Shown here: one piece after another, positions 37,626-47,897 of the stretch
Position numbering within the stretch: the stretch's first letter is position 1
Layout of the letters: the number at the start of each line of letters is the position of its first letter
Source of the DNA: Paremcibacter congregatus
GTDB taxonomy: Bacteria; Pseudomonadota; Alphaproteobacteria; Sphingomonadales; Emcibacteraceae
DNA: 64,000 nt
Reading direction: 5' to 3'
NCBI RefSeq assembly: GCF_006385135.1
Contig: NZ_CP041025.1
Location: 1,581,501 to 1,645,500 of the forward strand
Made by a program: the position numbers and the translations under genes
Notes under the pieces: model-generated
What the model was told of the DNA's origin: nothing
Databases searched by the model: none
Seen by the model: only the letters and a program-made list of their open reading frames with translations

Positions 37626-39494
37626 TTACGCTGACATCTCTTCGATCGCTTCCTGCATTTCCAGCCACTCGACTTCGAATTCTTCCAGATCAAGTGTCAT
37701 ATCCAGTTTCTCGGCGGTGAATTTCTTTAACGCCGCTGCCGCCTTGACATCACCGTGGACATAAAGTTTGGGGTTTTTCAGGGCGCGGTCGTATTTGGCC
37801 ACGTCGGCCTGTAATCGCTTGATCTTCTTTTCAAGCTTTTCCGCCTTTTTCTTCAGGGTCGTGAGTTGTGGGTCTTCGCTGCGGACTTTCTGCCCACCTG
37901 GATTTTCCTTGCTCTTCTTTTTCGACGTGCTGCGCGATTGCAGGGTGAGCTTTTTATAATCTTCCATATCGCCGTCATAAGAGGTCACCGTACCCTCATT
38001 GACCAGCCACAGGCGGTCGGCGCAGGCCTCGATCAGATGGCGGTCATGGCTGATCATGATTACCGCGCCTTCATACCCGTTGATGGCGTGTATCAGCGCC
38101 TCGCGGCTTTCGACGTCCAGATGGTTGGTGGGCTCATCAAGAATCAGGATATGCGGCGCATTGAGGCTCATCAGGGCGAACAACAGACGCGCCTTCTCGC
38201 CGCCGGACAGGTCTTCGACCCGGGTCATCGCTTTGTCAACGCCAAAGCTGAACGCGCCGAGTTTCGCCCGGACCTTGCTTTCCGGTACATTGATCATCCG
38301 TTCTTTCAGGTGGCTGAGCGGGGTGCCCTCCGGATTGAGCTCGTCCAGCTGATGCTGGGCGAAATAGCCGACTTCCAGCTTGCCGGATTTTTTCAGTTCG
38401 CCATTCATGATGTCGAGCCTGCCGGAAATCAGTTTGGCGAAGGTGGACTTGCCGTTGCCGTTCTGCCCAAGCAGGGCGATGCGGTCATCCATATCGAGTC
38501 GCAGGTTAAGGCGGCGCAAAATCGGATTGCCGGCGCTATAGCCGACCTCGCCATTATCAAGGGTGAATAAAGGCGGGGCGAGGGGCTTCGGATTGGGAAA
38601 CTCGAACGAGAAGGTCCGGTCCTCGATAATACTGTCGAGGGGGCCCATTTTTTCCAGCATTTTGACCCGGCTCTGGGCCTGTTTGGCTTTGGAGGCCTTG
38701 GCCTTGAAGCGGTCGATGAAGCTTTGCAGATGTTTCTGGGCGGCTTCCTGTTTGACGATCCCGGCGCGCCGGTGAGCGAGTTGTTCCCGGCGCAATTTCT
38801 CGAAATTGTCATAATTGCCGGTATAGAGCTTCAACTGCTGCTGTTCAAGATGCAGAATCGCGGTGACGGAGCTGTTGAGCAGGTCGCGGTCATGGCTGAC
38901 GATAATGACGGTGAAAGGGTAATTCTTGATGAAATTTTCCAGCCACATCACCCCCTCAAGGTCGAGATAGTTGGTCGGCTCATCAAGTAGCAGCAGGTCC
39001 GGTCTGGTGAACAGGGTGCAGGCGAGGGCGACCCGCATGCGCCAGCCACCGGAAAAGGACGAGCAGGGCCGCCGCTGGGCTTCCCCATCGAAACCGAGAC
39101 CGGACAGGATGCTGGCGGCGCGGGCTTCGGCGGTATGGGCGTCGATATCGGCGAGCCTGAGATGAATTTCGGCGATCTTGGTGGGATCGGTTTCGGTCTT
39201 GGCGGCCTGTTCAAGTCGTTTCAGCTCCAGATCGGCCTCAAGCACAGTATCGAGCAGGCTGGTGGCGCCGCCTGGGGCTTCCTGAGCCACCTGACCCAGT
39301 TTGGCGAGACGATGGATCTGAATGGTGCCGTCATCGGCGTGCAATTCTTCGGTGATCAGCTTGAGCAGGGTGGATTTTCCCGCGCCATTCTTGCCGACGA
39401 TGCCCACTTTATGCCCGGCGGGGACACGCGCACTGGCATTATCCAGCAGGGTTTTCCCGGCGATACGATAAGTGAGATCTTGAATTTGCAACAT
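37626..39494 (-). CDS. ABC-F family ATPase (YheS/Uup-like)
   Basis: 622-residue soluble protein with two ATP-binding cassettes and no membrane segment: Walker A GKNGAGKST at 35-43 and a second GQNGNGKST in the middle, each with LSGGE/FSGGW-type signatures (SSFSGGWRMRVALA; LSGGEKARLLFALM). A basic linker and a C-terminal coiled coil (KKAEKLEKKIKRLQADVAKY) are typical. ABC-F proteins act on ribosomes; this one resembles the housekeeping YheS/Uup types, not antibiotic-resistance members. Confidence 0.9.
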   Translation of the reverse strand: MLQIQDLTYRIAGKTLLDNASARVPAGHKVGIVGKNGAGKSTLLKLITEELHADDGTIQIHRLAKLGQVAQEAPGGATSLLDTVLEADLELKRLEQAAKTETDPTKIAEIHLRLADIDAHTAEARAASILSGLGFDGEAQRRPCSSFSGGWRMRVALACTLFTRPDLLLLDEPTNYLDLEGVMWLENFIKNYPFTVIIVSHDRDLLNSSVTAILHLEQQQLKLYTGNYDNFEKLRREQLAHRRAGIVKQEAAQKHLQSFIDRFKAKASKAKQAQSRVKMLEKMGPLDSIIEDRTFSFEFPNPKPLAPPLFTLDNGEVGYSAGNPILRRLNLRLDMDDRIALLGQNGNGKSTFAKLISGRLDIMNGELKKSGKLEVGYFAQHQLDELNPEGTPLSHLKERMINVPESKVRAKLGAFSFGVDKAMTRVEDLSGGEKARLLFALMSLNAPHILILDEPTNHLDVESREALIHAINGYEGAVIMISHDRHLIEACADRLWLVNEGTVTSYDGDMEDYKKLTLQSRSTSKKKSKENPGGQKVRSEDPQLTTLKKKAEKLEKKIKRLQADVAKYDRALKNPKLYVHGDVKAAAALKKFTAEKLDMTLDLEEFEVEWLEMQEAIEEMSA

Positions 39495-39635
39495 AATAAT
39501 ACCCTTTAAAACAGATCCTAGGGTTTAACAGGATTTTTTAAAAGTGCAACGGATGATTTCTTTGGTTGAAAGCGGTCGCAGAAAACTCTATAAGCCAGCG
39601 CAAATGGATTTTGTTTTATACACAAGGATATCAAG

Positions 39636-40058
39636 ATGACTGTATCACGTACTTTTTCTATCATTAAGCCTGACGCCACACGCCGCAACCTGACCGGTGC
39701 GGTTACGAAGATGCTCGAAGACGGCGGCCTGCGGGTTGTAGCCTCCAAACGCATCCACATGACACAGGCCCAGGCCGAAGGTTTCTATGCCGTTCATAAA
39801 GAGCGCCCTTTCTTCGGCGAGCTGGTTGAATTCATGGTATCCGAGCCAGTTGTAGTTCAGGTTCTTGAAGGCGAAAACGCTGTTCTGCGCAACCGCGAAA
39901 TCATGGGCGCAACCAACCCTTCCGATGCCGACGCCGGTACCATTCGCAAAGAACTGGCTCTGTCCATTGGTGAAAACACCGTTCACGGGTCTGACAGTGA
40001 AGAAAATGCGGCGATCGAGATCGCTTATTTCTTCAAAGACGAAGAAATCGTAGGCTAA
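39636..40058 (+). CDS. ndk: nucleoside diphosphate kinase
   Basis: 140-residue enzyme that equilibrates NTP pools through a phosphohistidine. Active-site H117 lies in NTVHGSDS, and the [14 protein letters not shown] segment is conserved. ATG start with ACAAGGATATCAAG upstream. Followed by a textbook terminator. Convergent with purN-purM. Confidence 0.96.
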   Translation: MTVSRTFSIIKPDATRRNLTGAVTKMLEDGGLRVVASKRIHMTQAQAEGFYAVHKERPFFGELVEFMVSEPVVVQVLEGENAVLRNREIMGATNPSDADAGTIRKELALSIGENTVHGSDSEENAAIEIAYFFKDEEIVG

Positions 40059-40082
40059 TCGACATAGCCTGATCATTAAAAA

Positions 40083-40114
40083 GCTGCTGGTCAGAAATGA
40101 TCAGCGGCTTTTTT
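40083..40114 (+). terminator. intrinsic terminator of ndk
   Basis: An 11-bp stem (GCTGCTGGTCA/TGATCAGCGGC, two G-U pairs) closed by a GAAA tetraloop, followed by six T. Confidence 0.9.
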
Positions 40115-40211
40115 CATGTGTTGTTTCTCTGTCATTCAAAAACCCGTAAACAAAACAAAGACCCAAACGGCTGTATGCGTCACAATCTGAAAAGGCTTTC
40201 AGGGGGGAGTA

Positions 40212-40862
40212 TCAGTCTGTCAGAGCCGGACTGATCAGGGCTTCTTTGGGGTATTCGGCTTTCTCAATGATAGAGCGATTGCCGCTGATGGATACCCGGC
40301 CAAGGGCGATCAGTTTCAGGGCCTCGGGATAAATCAGATGTTCCTGAATAAGAACTTTTTCAGCCAGACTGTCCGCGTCATCTTCCGGATCGACCGCGAC
40401 GGCGGCCTGGAGGATAATGGGCCCTTCATCCATTTCAGGACGGACGATATGTACGGTGCAGCCGGTAAAACGTACGCCGGATTCGAGGGCGCGTTCCTGG
40501 GTATGCAGGCCTTTGAAGGACGGCAAAAGCGACGGGTGAATGTTGAGAATCCGGTCACGCCAGCGGTTAACGAAGCGGGCTTCGAGAATACGCATGAACC
40601 CGGCCAGACAAATGAATTTGGCCTTGAATTTCTTCAGCTCTTCATCAATGGCGTTGTCGAAACTTTCCCGGTCCTCGTAATCGCGGTGATTGACGACGGC
40701 CGTGGGAATGCCGGCGAGCTTGGCCCGTTCCAGTCCGTAAGACCCCGGATTGTTGGAGATCACGGCGACAATACGGGCGGGAAAATCATCCGCGGCGCAG
40801 GCGTCGATCAGAGCCTGAAGATTACTTCCTCGTCCGGAAACCAGTACGGCGACATCAAGCAT
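40212..40862 (-). CDS. purN: phosphoribosylglycinamide formyltransferase
   Basis: Third step of purine synthesis, using 10-formyl-tetrahydrofolate. 216 residues: N-terminal VLVSGRGSNLQALID, catalytic HPSLLPSFKG and the GCTVHIVRPEMDEGPII loop with the catalytic aspartate. ATG start with AAGGAA upstream. It begins 32 bases after the purM stop, in the usual purM-purN operon. Confidence 0.95.
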   Translation of the reverse strand: MLDVAVLVSGRGSNLQALIDACAADDFPARIVAVISNNPGSYGLERAKLAGIPTAVVNHRDYEDRESFDNAIDEELKKFKAKFICLAGFMRILEARFVNRWRDRILNIHPSLLPSFKGLHTQERALESGVRFTGCTVHIVRPEMDEGPIILQAAVAVDPEDDADSLAEKVLIQEHLIYPEALKLIALGRVSISGNRSIIEKAEYPKEALISPALTD

Positions 40863-40894
40863 GGCGGAATTCCTTGGGCGTTACAGGTTAAGGT

Positions 40895-41998
40895 TTAAAG
40901 AGAAGACTTGGCGTGCCAGGCATCTGTATAGCCCCAGCTTCCGGCTGTGCCGGTGACGATTGTGGCGGGCTCATCGGCGGTTTTTTGTGTTACATGACCC
41001 AGAGTATAAACCGTTTCGCCATTTTCTTCGAAAATCCGGCGGGTTTCTTCGGCGCCGTCGGCCTTGACGATAACCACAAGTCCAATGCCGCAATTAAAGG
41101 TCTTGGCCATTTCCAGCGGCGCGAGGTTACCGGCTTCACGCAGCCAGTCAAATACAGGCGGCAGGGTCCAGCAACTGGCGTCCACATGGGCGGATACACC
41201 GTCCGGCAGAATGCGGGGAATATTTTCAACAAAGCCGCCGCCGGTGATGTGGGAGATCGCCTTGATATGGCCAGCCTTCAGGGCCGCCAGAGTGCTGAGT
41301 ACATAAATCTTTGTCGGTTCCAGAAGTGCCGTACCAAAATCCTTGCTGTCGTCGAACGGGCAGGGGGCATCATAGCCGAGACCGGAATCCTCGACTAAAC
41401 GTCGCACCAGAGAGAAGCCATTGGAATGGACGCCGCTGGAGGCGAGCCCCAACAAGATGTCACCGTCTTCGACACCTTCCCCGGTAAGGATGTTTTCCCG
41501 CTCGACCGCGCCGACGCAGAAACCGGCGAGATCGTAATCGCCGTCCTTGTACATGCCGGGCATTTCTGCGGTTTCGCCGCCGATCAGGGCCGCGTTGGAC
41601 TGACGGCAACCTTCAGCGATGCCTTCGATGATGGCCCGTCCGGCGTCAACACTCAAATGTCCTGTGGCAAAATAATCGAGAAAGAACAGCGGTTCGGCAC
41701 CTTGGACAATGAGGTCATTGACGCACATGGCGACCAGATCAATGCCGACGGTATCATGTTTTCCTGATTCGATGGCGACCTTCAGCTTGGTGCCGACGCC
41801 GTCGGTGCCGGAGACCAGAATGGGGTCATTATAGCCAGCGGCTTTCAGATCAAACAGGGCCCCAAAACCCCCGAGCCCTGATGTGCAGCCGGGACGCTTT
41901 GTCGAGGCGGCGGCGGGTTTAATCGCATCCACCAGATCATTGCCTGCCTCAATATCAACGCCGGCCTCTTTATAAGTATAGGATTTTTTTTCGTTCAC
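40895..41998 (-). CDS. purM: phosphoribosylformylglycinamidine cyclo-ligase
   Basis: Fifth step of purine synthesis (AIR synthase). 367 residues with [20 protein letters not shown] at the N-terminus, the ATP-binding [13 protein letters not shown], and [16 protein letters not shown] later. The start is a GTG at 41998 with GGTGGAAG upstream; no ATG is available. The gene diverges from the DUF2066-hdaA gene pair, an arrangement frequent in alphaproteobacteria. Confidence 0.95.
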   Translation of the reverse strand: MNEKKSYTYKEAGVDIEAGNDLVDAIKPAAASTKRPGCTSGLGGFGALFDLKAAGYNDPILVSGTDGVGTKLKVAIESGKHDTVGIDLVAMCVNDLIVQGAEPLFFLDYFATGHLSVDAGRAIIEGIAEGCRQSNAALIGGETAEMPGMYKDGDYDLAGFCVGAVERENILTGEGVEDGDILLGLASSGVHSNGFSLVRRLVEDSGLGYDAPCPFDDSKDFGTALLEPTKIYVLSTLAALKAGHIKAISHITGGGFVENIPRILPDGVSAHVDASCWTLPPVFDWLREAGNLAPLEMAKTFNCGIGLVVIVKADGAEETRRIFEENGETVYTLGHVTQKTADEPATIVTGTAGSWGYTDAWHAKSSL

Positions 41999-42142
41999 GA
42001 TCTTCCACCTGCAACTAGACTGTCCAAAAAATGACTTTTATATGGGGCACAGATATAAGGGGATCGCGGACAAAAGGCCACCTGAATTTTCTGTGCACAT
42101 TGAAAAAGCTTTGTTAAAAGCCCTTGCCATAGTAAGGACAAG

Positions 42143-43501
42143 ATGCACTATTATGACATTTTAATGTGTTCGCGTCTAATGGGACTGAATTTGGTGAAGA
42201 AAACGATCATAAATACAATTACTTACCTTGGCGCTTACCTTGGCGCTTACCTTGGCGCTTACCTGGGCGTGATGTTGGCGCTTTCGGGCGCGTTCCTGTC
42301 ACTTTCCCAGGCCCAGGAAAGTGGGCCAGAAGCCGTTCCGTCATTGTATGCGAGTCAGGACCTGAAGCAGAATCAGGCGCCGAAGATTTACACCATTTAC
42401 AATATTTCCATGGATGAGACCGCCAGAACCTCTAGCCTGGCCAGTCAGGCGGCTCTGCGTAAGGCGCAACGGCTGGGGCTAAACAAACTATTCCGCAAAA
42501 TTATCCGGGAAGAGGATTATGGCAAGCTGCCGGATCTTAGCGACGGGCAGGTCACCGAACTGGTCAATGGTTTCGAGGTCGCCAATGAAAAAACATCCCG
42601 GGTGCGTTATATCGCCGACTTTACCGTGCATTTCAGCCGGGAAAAGATTTATAATTTCCTGTCTGTGTTGGGCATGCCGTTTGCGGAAACCCTGTCCAAC
42701 CCGGCGCGCCTTCTGACCGTGGTGGAGATCGACGGAGCAGTTATGTTATGGGAAAGCAGTAACAGTTGGCGCACCGCCTGGCGGGATTACGATACAATCA
42801 ATAATCTTGTTCCCATAGAGATTATAGACTCCAGCAAGATTCACCGCATGACGGTATCACCGTGGCAGGCGCAACGAGGCGATCCCGCGATGATCAACCG
42901 ATTGGCGGCGGAGGTCAGGGGGCGGGATCTGTATGTCATGAGCGCCAAAGTCTCCTATGATGTGTTGACCGGAAACCGCGTACTTGACCTGACTGTATTC
43001 AAGGAAGGCCTCGCGACGCCGGCTTATGTTACGCAGGTGTCTTTGGCGGAAGAAGGTCCGGAAACTCTTGATAAATTGTATCAGGAAGCGATTGACCGCG
43101 CCACCTACTGGTTGGATAATCAGTGGAAGGAAAAGGTGATGATTCACTTTGGGGAAGCATCGCAACTCACTGTGCGGATTGATTTTTCCTCTCCAGAAGA
43201 CTGGTTTGCGATTAAAAGAAAACTGGATGGTATTTCCCTGATCCGTAAGGTGAGCCTTCAGAATTTCAGCACCACCGGCGCCTTGGCCCGGATGGAACAT
43301 TCTGGCGATGTGGAACAGATTATCCTGACTCTGGAACAGGAAAACATGGCTCTGACGCCCGTGGCCTCTCCGGCCCGGCGGACACCTTCTGTCCCTGATA
43401 CAGCGGCGGATATGAAGAGCCTGACAATGTCTTCTCAGGGAACAGAGGTTGATTTGCCGGTGCGCCTTGATTATTCTTGGGTTCTGACCTTAAAGAAATA
43501 A
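42143..43501 (+). CDS. DUF2066 domain-containing exported protein
   Basis: 452-residue protein with an N-terminal export signal and a DUF2066 domain (about 60-300; segments such as NKLFRKIIREEDYGKLPDL and YIADFTVHFSREKIYNFLS). Function unknown; the family is linked to hdaA in many alphaproteobacteria, as here (4-base gap). The hydrophobic core of the signal sequence contains YLGA repeated four times in a row, encoded by a 12-bp tandem repeat. The start ATG at 42143 has AAGGA at good spacing; the ATG at 42179 is an alternative with a more ordinary signal-peptide length. Confidence 0.8.
   Translation: MHYYDILMCSRLMGLNLVKKTIINTITYLGAYLGAYLGAYLGVMLALSGAFLSLSQAQESGPEAVPSLYASQDLKQNQAPKIYTIYNISMDETARTSSLASQAALRKAQRLGLNKLFRKIIREEDYGKLPDLSDGQVTELVNGFEVANEKTSRVRYIADFTVHFSREKIYNFLSVLGMPFAETLSNPARLLTVVEIDGAVMLWESSNSWRTAWRDYDTINNLVPIEIIDSSKIHRMTVSPWQAQRGDPAMINRLAAEVRGRDLYVMSAKVSYDVLTGNRVLDLTVFKEGLATPAYVTQVSLAEEGPETLDKLYQEAIDRATYWLDNQWKEKVMIHFGEASQLTVRIDFSSPEDWFAIKRKLDGISLIRKVSLQNFSTTGALARMEHSGDVEQIILTLEQENMALTPVASPARRTPSVPDTAADMKSLTMSSQGTEVDLPVRLDYSWVLTLKK
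42223..42269 (+). repeat. 12-bp tandem repeat inside the DUF2066 signal peptide
   Basis: Three perfect copies of TTACCTTGGCGC (42223-42234, 42235-42246, 42247-42258) and a fourth with one mismatch (42259-42269, TTACCTGGGCG). Each copy encodes Tyr-Leu-Gly-Ala, so gain or loss of copies would stay in frame and change only the length of the hydrophobic segment. Confidence 0.95.
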
Positions 43502-43505
43502 GATT

Positions 43506-44192
43506 ATGACTGCAGTACAAATTCCCTTTAACATCCCCGTCAGAGAGGCCTTCAATGCGGAGGATTATCTGGTGACAGCTTCGAATGTCGAGGCGGTGAA
43601 CTGGATTGACCGCTGGCCGGACTGGCGCGGCGTTCATTGCACCATTCTCTATGGCACACGGGGATGCGGCAAAACTCATTTATCTCACGTCTGGCAGCAG
43701 AAGACGGGCGCGAAATACGGTGACCTGACCCAGATCACCACGGCGGACCTGGATCAGATGCCGGCCTGTCTCGTTCTGGAAGATGTCGATGGCCTGCTGA
43801 CGGATATTGAGCAGCAGGAAATGTTATTTCACTTGTATAACTGGCAGAAAGAAAAAGGTGGGTCGCTATTGTTGACGGCGGCGCAACATCCCAAACACTG
43901 GTCGTTGTCATTGCCGGATCTTCAGTCGCGTATGCTGGCGGCAATCTCCATAGAGATCGGTGCGCCTGATGATGAATTGCTGGCGGCGGTGATTGTGAAG
44001 CAATTCACAGACCGGCAAATTACCGTGCCTCAGGAAGTGGTGAATTATTTAATGCTCAGGATCGAGAGATCTTTCGCCGCCGCACGGGACATTGTCAGTC
44101 GTATTGATACGCTGGCGTTGTCACGCCAGCGTAAGATTACCGTACCTCTGGTGCGAAATTTACTGGATGATTTGCCGGAAAATGAGGTTTAA
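43506..44192 (+). CDS. hdaA: HdaA, DnaA regulatory inactivator homologue
   Basis: 228-residue AAA+ protein related to DnaA domain III but lacking a DNA-binding domain. Walker A GTRGCGKTH is at 50-58 and Walker B-like LVLEDVDGLL near 90. In alphaproteobacteria HdaA with the sliding clamp stimulates hydrolysis of DnaA-ATP and limits initiation. The N-terminal TAVQIPFNIP resembles the clamp-binding Q-x-x-(L/F)-P type motif. Four bases after the DUF2066 gene, so cotranscribed. Confidence 0.88.
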   Translation: MTAVQIPFNIPVREAFNAEDYLVTASNVEAVNWIDRWPDWRGVHCTILYGTRGCGKTHLSHVWQQKTGAKYGDLTQITTADLDQMPACLVLEDVDGLLTDIEQQEMLFHLYNWQKEKGGSLLLTAAQHPKHWSLSLPDLQSRMLAAISIEIGAPDDELLAAVIVKQFTDRQITVPQEVVNYLMLRIERSFAAARDIVSRIDTLALSRQRKITVPLVRNLLDDLPENEV

Positions 44193-44279
44193 GTCGAATT
44201 AAGCTTGGAACTGTCATAAAATTGAAATACTTTTAACCTAATACTGTGCGCAGCTTTTTTCGTTTATGGATATTAACTT

Positions 44280-46424
44280 ATGACCGCGCCTGAAATTAAA
44301 AAAACAGAAAATCTGCCATACCTAGAGTACCCGGTTCAGGATCGTCTGATCAATCGGGAACTTTCCTGGTTGCGTTTTAATCAGCGCGTGATGGAAGAAT
44401 CCAATAACCTGGATCATCCTTTGTTGGAACGGCTTCGCTTTTTATCCATTTCCGGCAGCAATCTGGATGAATTTTATATGGTGCGCGTCGCCGGTATCAG
44501 AGGTCAGATTACGGCCGGTATTGAGAAGCTTAGCAATGAGGGGCTTACCCCGACAGAGCAGCTTGACCAGATCAATCAGTTCGCGGCCGGGTTGATGGAA
44601 GAACAGCAGGATCGCTGGGCCGACCTTATCGTTGGGTTGAAGGCGGAAGGAATTCATCTGGTTGATCCTGATGCCATTACGGCCACAGATATGGATTGGC
44701 TCGAACAGTATTTCCTGGAAAGCGTTTTTCCTATCCTGACGCCTTTGGCGATTGATCCGGCCCATCCATTTCCTTTTATCCCCAATCTGGGGTTTTCCAT
44801 AGTTCTGGAACTGGAAAACAACATTGATGGCAAGACCATGATGGCGCTGTTGCCAGTGCCACGGCAAACCAAACGTTTTGTCCGCTTGCCCGGAGATACG
44901 GTACGGTTTATTTCGGTGGAAAACTGTATATCGCTGTTCCTTAGCCGCTTCTTTCCCAATTATGCGATCCGTGGCCAGGGTATTTTCCGGCTGATCCGCG
45001 ACAGCGAGATGGAGGTCGACGAAGAGGCGGAAGATCTGGTGCGGGTGTTTGAAAGTGCGCTGAAACGTCGCCGCCGCGGTCATGTGATCCGGCTTGAAGT
45101 CAATGAAGGCATGCCAACAAACCTGCTGAAACTGGTCGAACGTGAGCTGCACATTAGCAATAGCGAGATCATCAGCGTCAAGGGCGTGTTGGGCATTGCC
45201 GAAGTAGACCAGTTGATCGTTGACGGCTTTTCCCATTTGAAATTCAAACCTCATGACCCACGTTTCCCACAACGGGTGAAGGATAAAGGCGGCGATTGTT
45301 TCGCGGCCATTCGCGATAAAGACTTTGTGGTGCATCACCCGTTTGAAAGTTTTGATGTGGTGATCAGCTTCCTGCAACAGGCGGCGCTCGACCCGGATGT
45401 GGTGGCGATCAAGCAGACGCTTTATCGCACCAGTGAAAATTCACCTATTGTCCGGGCGCTGATTGATGCGGCCGAGGCCGGCAAGTCGGTGACGGCGCTG
45501 GTGGAGCTCAAGGCCCGTTTTGACGAGGCCAGCAATATCAAATGGGCCCGGGATATGGAACGGGCCGGGGTGCAGGTGGTTTACGGCTTTATGGAGCTTA
45601 AAACCCACGCCAAGATATCCGTTATCGTCCGACGGGAGAATGAAACATTGCGGACCTATGTGCATTTTGGCACGGGAAATTATCACCCGATTACCGCCAA
45701 AGTATACACCGACCTGTCTTTCTTCACCGATGACGAGGCCTTGGGCCGCGATGCGGTGCATATCTTTAATTTTCTGACGGGGTACGCCCGACCGAAGGCC
45801 TTGGAAAAGGCCGTGGTGTCACCTTTCGATATTCGGACGAAACTCATTGAAATGATCGACCGGGAGACAGATTTCGCTCGCGCCGGTAAACCGGCAAGTG
45901 TCTGGGCCAAGATGAATGCGTTGGTTGATCCGATTGTGATTGATAAACTTTACGAAGCATCCTGTGCCGGGGTCTCAATTGATCTGATCGTGCGCGGAAT
46001 CTGCTGCCTGCGCCCCGGCGTGGCGGGAATGTCAGAGAATATCCGTGTGAAGTCCATTGTTGGGCGCTTTCTGGAACATGCCCGGGTTACCTGTTTTGGC
46101 AACGGTCATCCCATGCCGTCCGAACATGCGGTTGTCTATATTTCTTCTTCTGACTGGATGCCGCGAAATTTTGAACGTCGGGTGGAAACACTGATTCCCC
46201 TGGATAATCCGACAGTAAAATCGCAGGTTCTGGATCAGATTATGGTCGCCAATATGAAGGATACCCGCCAGAGCTGGTATCTCAACCCGGATCATTCCTA
46301 TACCCGTGCTGATGTAAGCGGTGAACCGTTTTCGGCCCATGAGTATTTTTTAAAGAACCCCAGCTTGTCGGGCATGGGCAAAGCCATAAAGGGGAAGGAC
46401 TTCCCCTTGTTGTTGAAAGAGTAA
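44280..46424 (+). CDS. ppk1: polyphosphate kinase
   Basis: Reversibly polymerises ATP gamma-phosphate into polyphosphate. 714 residues of the PPK1 type. It opens with DRLINRELSWLRFNQRVMEE. The catalytic region contains the phosphohistidine loop (TYVHFGTGNYHPITAKVYTD) and later CFGNGHPMPSEHAVVYISSS with DWMPRNFERRVE. Followed after 6 bases by ppx, so synthesis and degradation enzymes are made together. Confidence 0.96.
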   Translation: MTAPEIKKTENLPYLEYPVQDRLINRELSWLRFNQRVMEESNNLDHPLLERLRFLSISGSNLDEFYMVRVAGIRGQITAGIEKLSNEGLTPTEQLDQINQFAAGLMEEQQDRWADLIVGLKAEGIHLVDPDAITATDMDWLEQYFLESVFPILTPLAIDPAHPFPFIPNLGFSIVLELENNIDGKTMMALLPVPRQTKRFVRLPGDTVRFISVENCISLFLSRFFPNYAIRGQGIFRLIRDSEMEVDEEAEDLVRVFESALKRRRRGHVIRLEVNEGMPTNLLKLVERELHISNSEIISVKGVLGIAEVDQLIVDGFSHLKFKPHDPRFPQRVKDKGGDCFAAIRDKDFVVHHPFESFDVVISFLQQAALDPDVVAIKQTLYRTSENSPIVRALIDAAEAGKSVTALVELKARFDEASNIKWARDMERAGVQVVYGFMELKTHAKISVIVRRENETLRTYVHFGTGNYHPITAKVYTDLSFFTDDEALGRDAVHIFNFLTGYARPKALEKAVVSPFDIRTKLIEMIDRETDFARAGKPASVWAKMNALVDPIVIDKLYEASCAGVSIDLIVRGICCLRPGVAGMSENIRVKSIVGRFLEHARVTCFGNGHPMPSEHAVVYISSSDWMPRNFERRVETLIPLDNPTVKSQVLDQIMVANMKDTRQSWYLNPDHSYTRADVSGEPFSAHEYFLKNPSLSGMGKAIKGKDFPLLLKE

Positions 46425-46430
46425 TAATTT

Positions 46431-47897
46431 TTGAATAAATTTGCAGTTATCGATATCGGGTCGAACTCCGTACGTCTTGTGGTCTACGAAAGCTTGAGAC
46501 GCGCACCTTATGTGATCTTTAATGAGAAAATATTATGTGGTCTTGGCGGCGGCCTGGGAACGGAAATGCTGATGCAGTCCGAACCCATGGACCGGGCTTT
46601 AGAAAGCCTTCGACGCTTTCGCCTGATGCTTGACAAGATGGATGTGAAAAAATGCCGCGTCGTCGCCACTTCTGCGGTACGTGAGGCCAAGAATGGCCCC
46701 GATTTTGTCGAACGTATCCGCAAGGAAGCCGGTTTGGAGGTTTCTGTTATCCCTGGGGAAGAAGAAGCACGGCTGTCCGGTCTCGGGGTGTTGTGCGCAT
46801 TGCCGCGGGCCAATGGCATTATGGGAGACCTGGGGGGCGGTAGTCTTGAACTCGCCCACCTGCGGGATGACGGCGTGACGGACAAGGTAAGCTTTGCCAT
46901 CGGGCCACTGAAGTATTTGTCACTGGAAGGCCGCACCATTGCCTCGCCGAGGAAAGACATTGATGCGGCCATTGCCTCTCTTGATTGGGCCAGCGCCCAT
47001 ACGGACGAGAATTTTTATGCCGTGGGCGGCGCCTGGCGGGCCATCGCCAAGATTCATATTATGGAGAATAATTACGCCCTGAAAAATGTCCACCATTACA
47101 TCATGACCAGGGAAGAGGCCTTGAAGCTTACTGACCGGCTGTCAAAGATGCATAGTGTGGAACTCGGGCGGTACCGGATGCAGATCTCATCCCGGCGTTT
47201 GCGTGTGCTGCCTCTGGCGGCTTATATTCTGAACCGTCTGTTGAAGAAACTGAAAGCCAAACGTCTGGTGACTTCGGGCTATGGCCTGCGGGAAGGGCTG
47301 TTGTATGAAGCCATGGGGCCAGAAGAACAGGCGCGGGATCCTTTGATTGAAGCCTGTATTGAAATGGCGGTGACCACGGGGCGTTTCTCGGAGCATGGTC
47401 AGCGCATTCAGAAATGGATTGATCCGCTGTTCCCGGATGATAACCCGGAACAGAAACGCCTGCGGTTTGCCGCCGCCATTCTTAGTGATGTGGGCTGGCG
47501 CGGGCATCCGGAATATCGGGCGGAAAAGGCGTTGGATGAAGTCATGCATGGTCGTCTGCTGGGCAATACCCATCGCGGGGCGGCCTTTATCGGTCTGGCG
47601 CTGTTTATATGTTACGGCGGTCGGTCAGGCGGCCTGGGCACCAAAGATGCGGAAAGCTTGCTCCGGCCCGAAGATGTGCGCTATGCCAATCAGGTGGGGC
47701 TGGCGCTTCGTCTGGCGCAACGTATCTCCGGCGGGACGGAAAAGGGGCTGAAGTCGGCGGCGCTTGAGGTAAAAGGCCAGTGTCTGCGCCTGAAAGTGCA
47801 AAAGAAAGACGAGGCCCTGATCAATGAGGTCGTCGTCAAGCGGTTTTCCCGTGTGGCCAAGGAATTTGATCTGGACGAGGACGTCAGTATTATCTGA
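46431..47897 (+). CDS. ppx: exopolyphosphatase / pppGpp phosphohydrolase (Ppx/GppA)
   Basis: 488-residue member of the sugar-kinase/actin fold. Phosphate-loop motifs are FAVIDIGSNSVRLVVYE at the N-terminus and MGDLGGGSLELAHL near 130; a C-terminal HD-like domain follows. The most upstream plausible start is TTG at 46431, since no in-frame ATG is close, and AAAGAG sits at acceptable spacing. It lies 6 bases after ppk. A hairpin terminator overlaps its stop codon. Confidence 0.9.
   Translation: MNKFAVIDIGSNSVRLVVYESLRRAPYVIFNEKILCGLGGGLGTEMLMQSEPMDRALESLRRFRLMLDKMDVKKCRVVATSAVREAKNGPDFVERIRKEAGLEVSVIPGEEEARLSGLGVLCALPRANGIMGDLGGGSLELAHLRDDGVTDKVSFAIGPLKYLSLEGRTIASPRKDIDAAIASLDWASAHTDENFYAVGGAWRAIAKIHIMENNYALKNVHHYIMTREEALKLTDRLSKMHSVELGRYRMQISSRRLRVLPLAAYILNRLLKKLKAKRLVTSGYGLREGLLYEAMGPEEQARDPLIEACIEMAVTTGRFSEHGQRIQKWIDPLFPDDNPEQKRLRFAAAILSDVGWRGHPEYRAEKALDEVMHGRLLGNTHRGAAFIGLALFICYGGRSGGLGTKDAESLLRPEDVRYANQVGLALRLAQRISGGTEKGLKSAALEVKGQCLRLKVQKKDEALINEVVVKRFSRVAKEFDLDEDVSII

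Noticed and set aside
42223-42269. Tandem 12-bp repeats as a CRISPR or satellite array
   Set aside because: No spacers, repeats are contiguous and in frame with a signal peptide.
44442-45377. 311-codon minus-strand frame opposite ppk
   Set aside because: Antisense shadow of polyphosphate kinase; His/Gln-rich without any motif.
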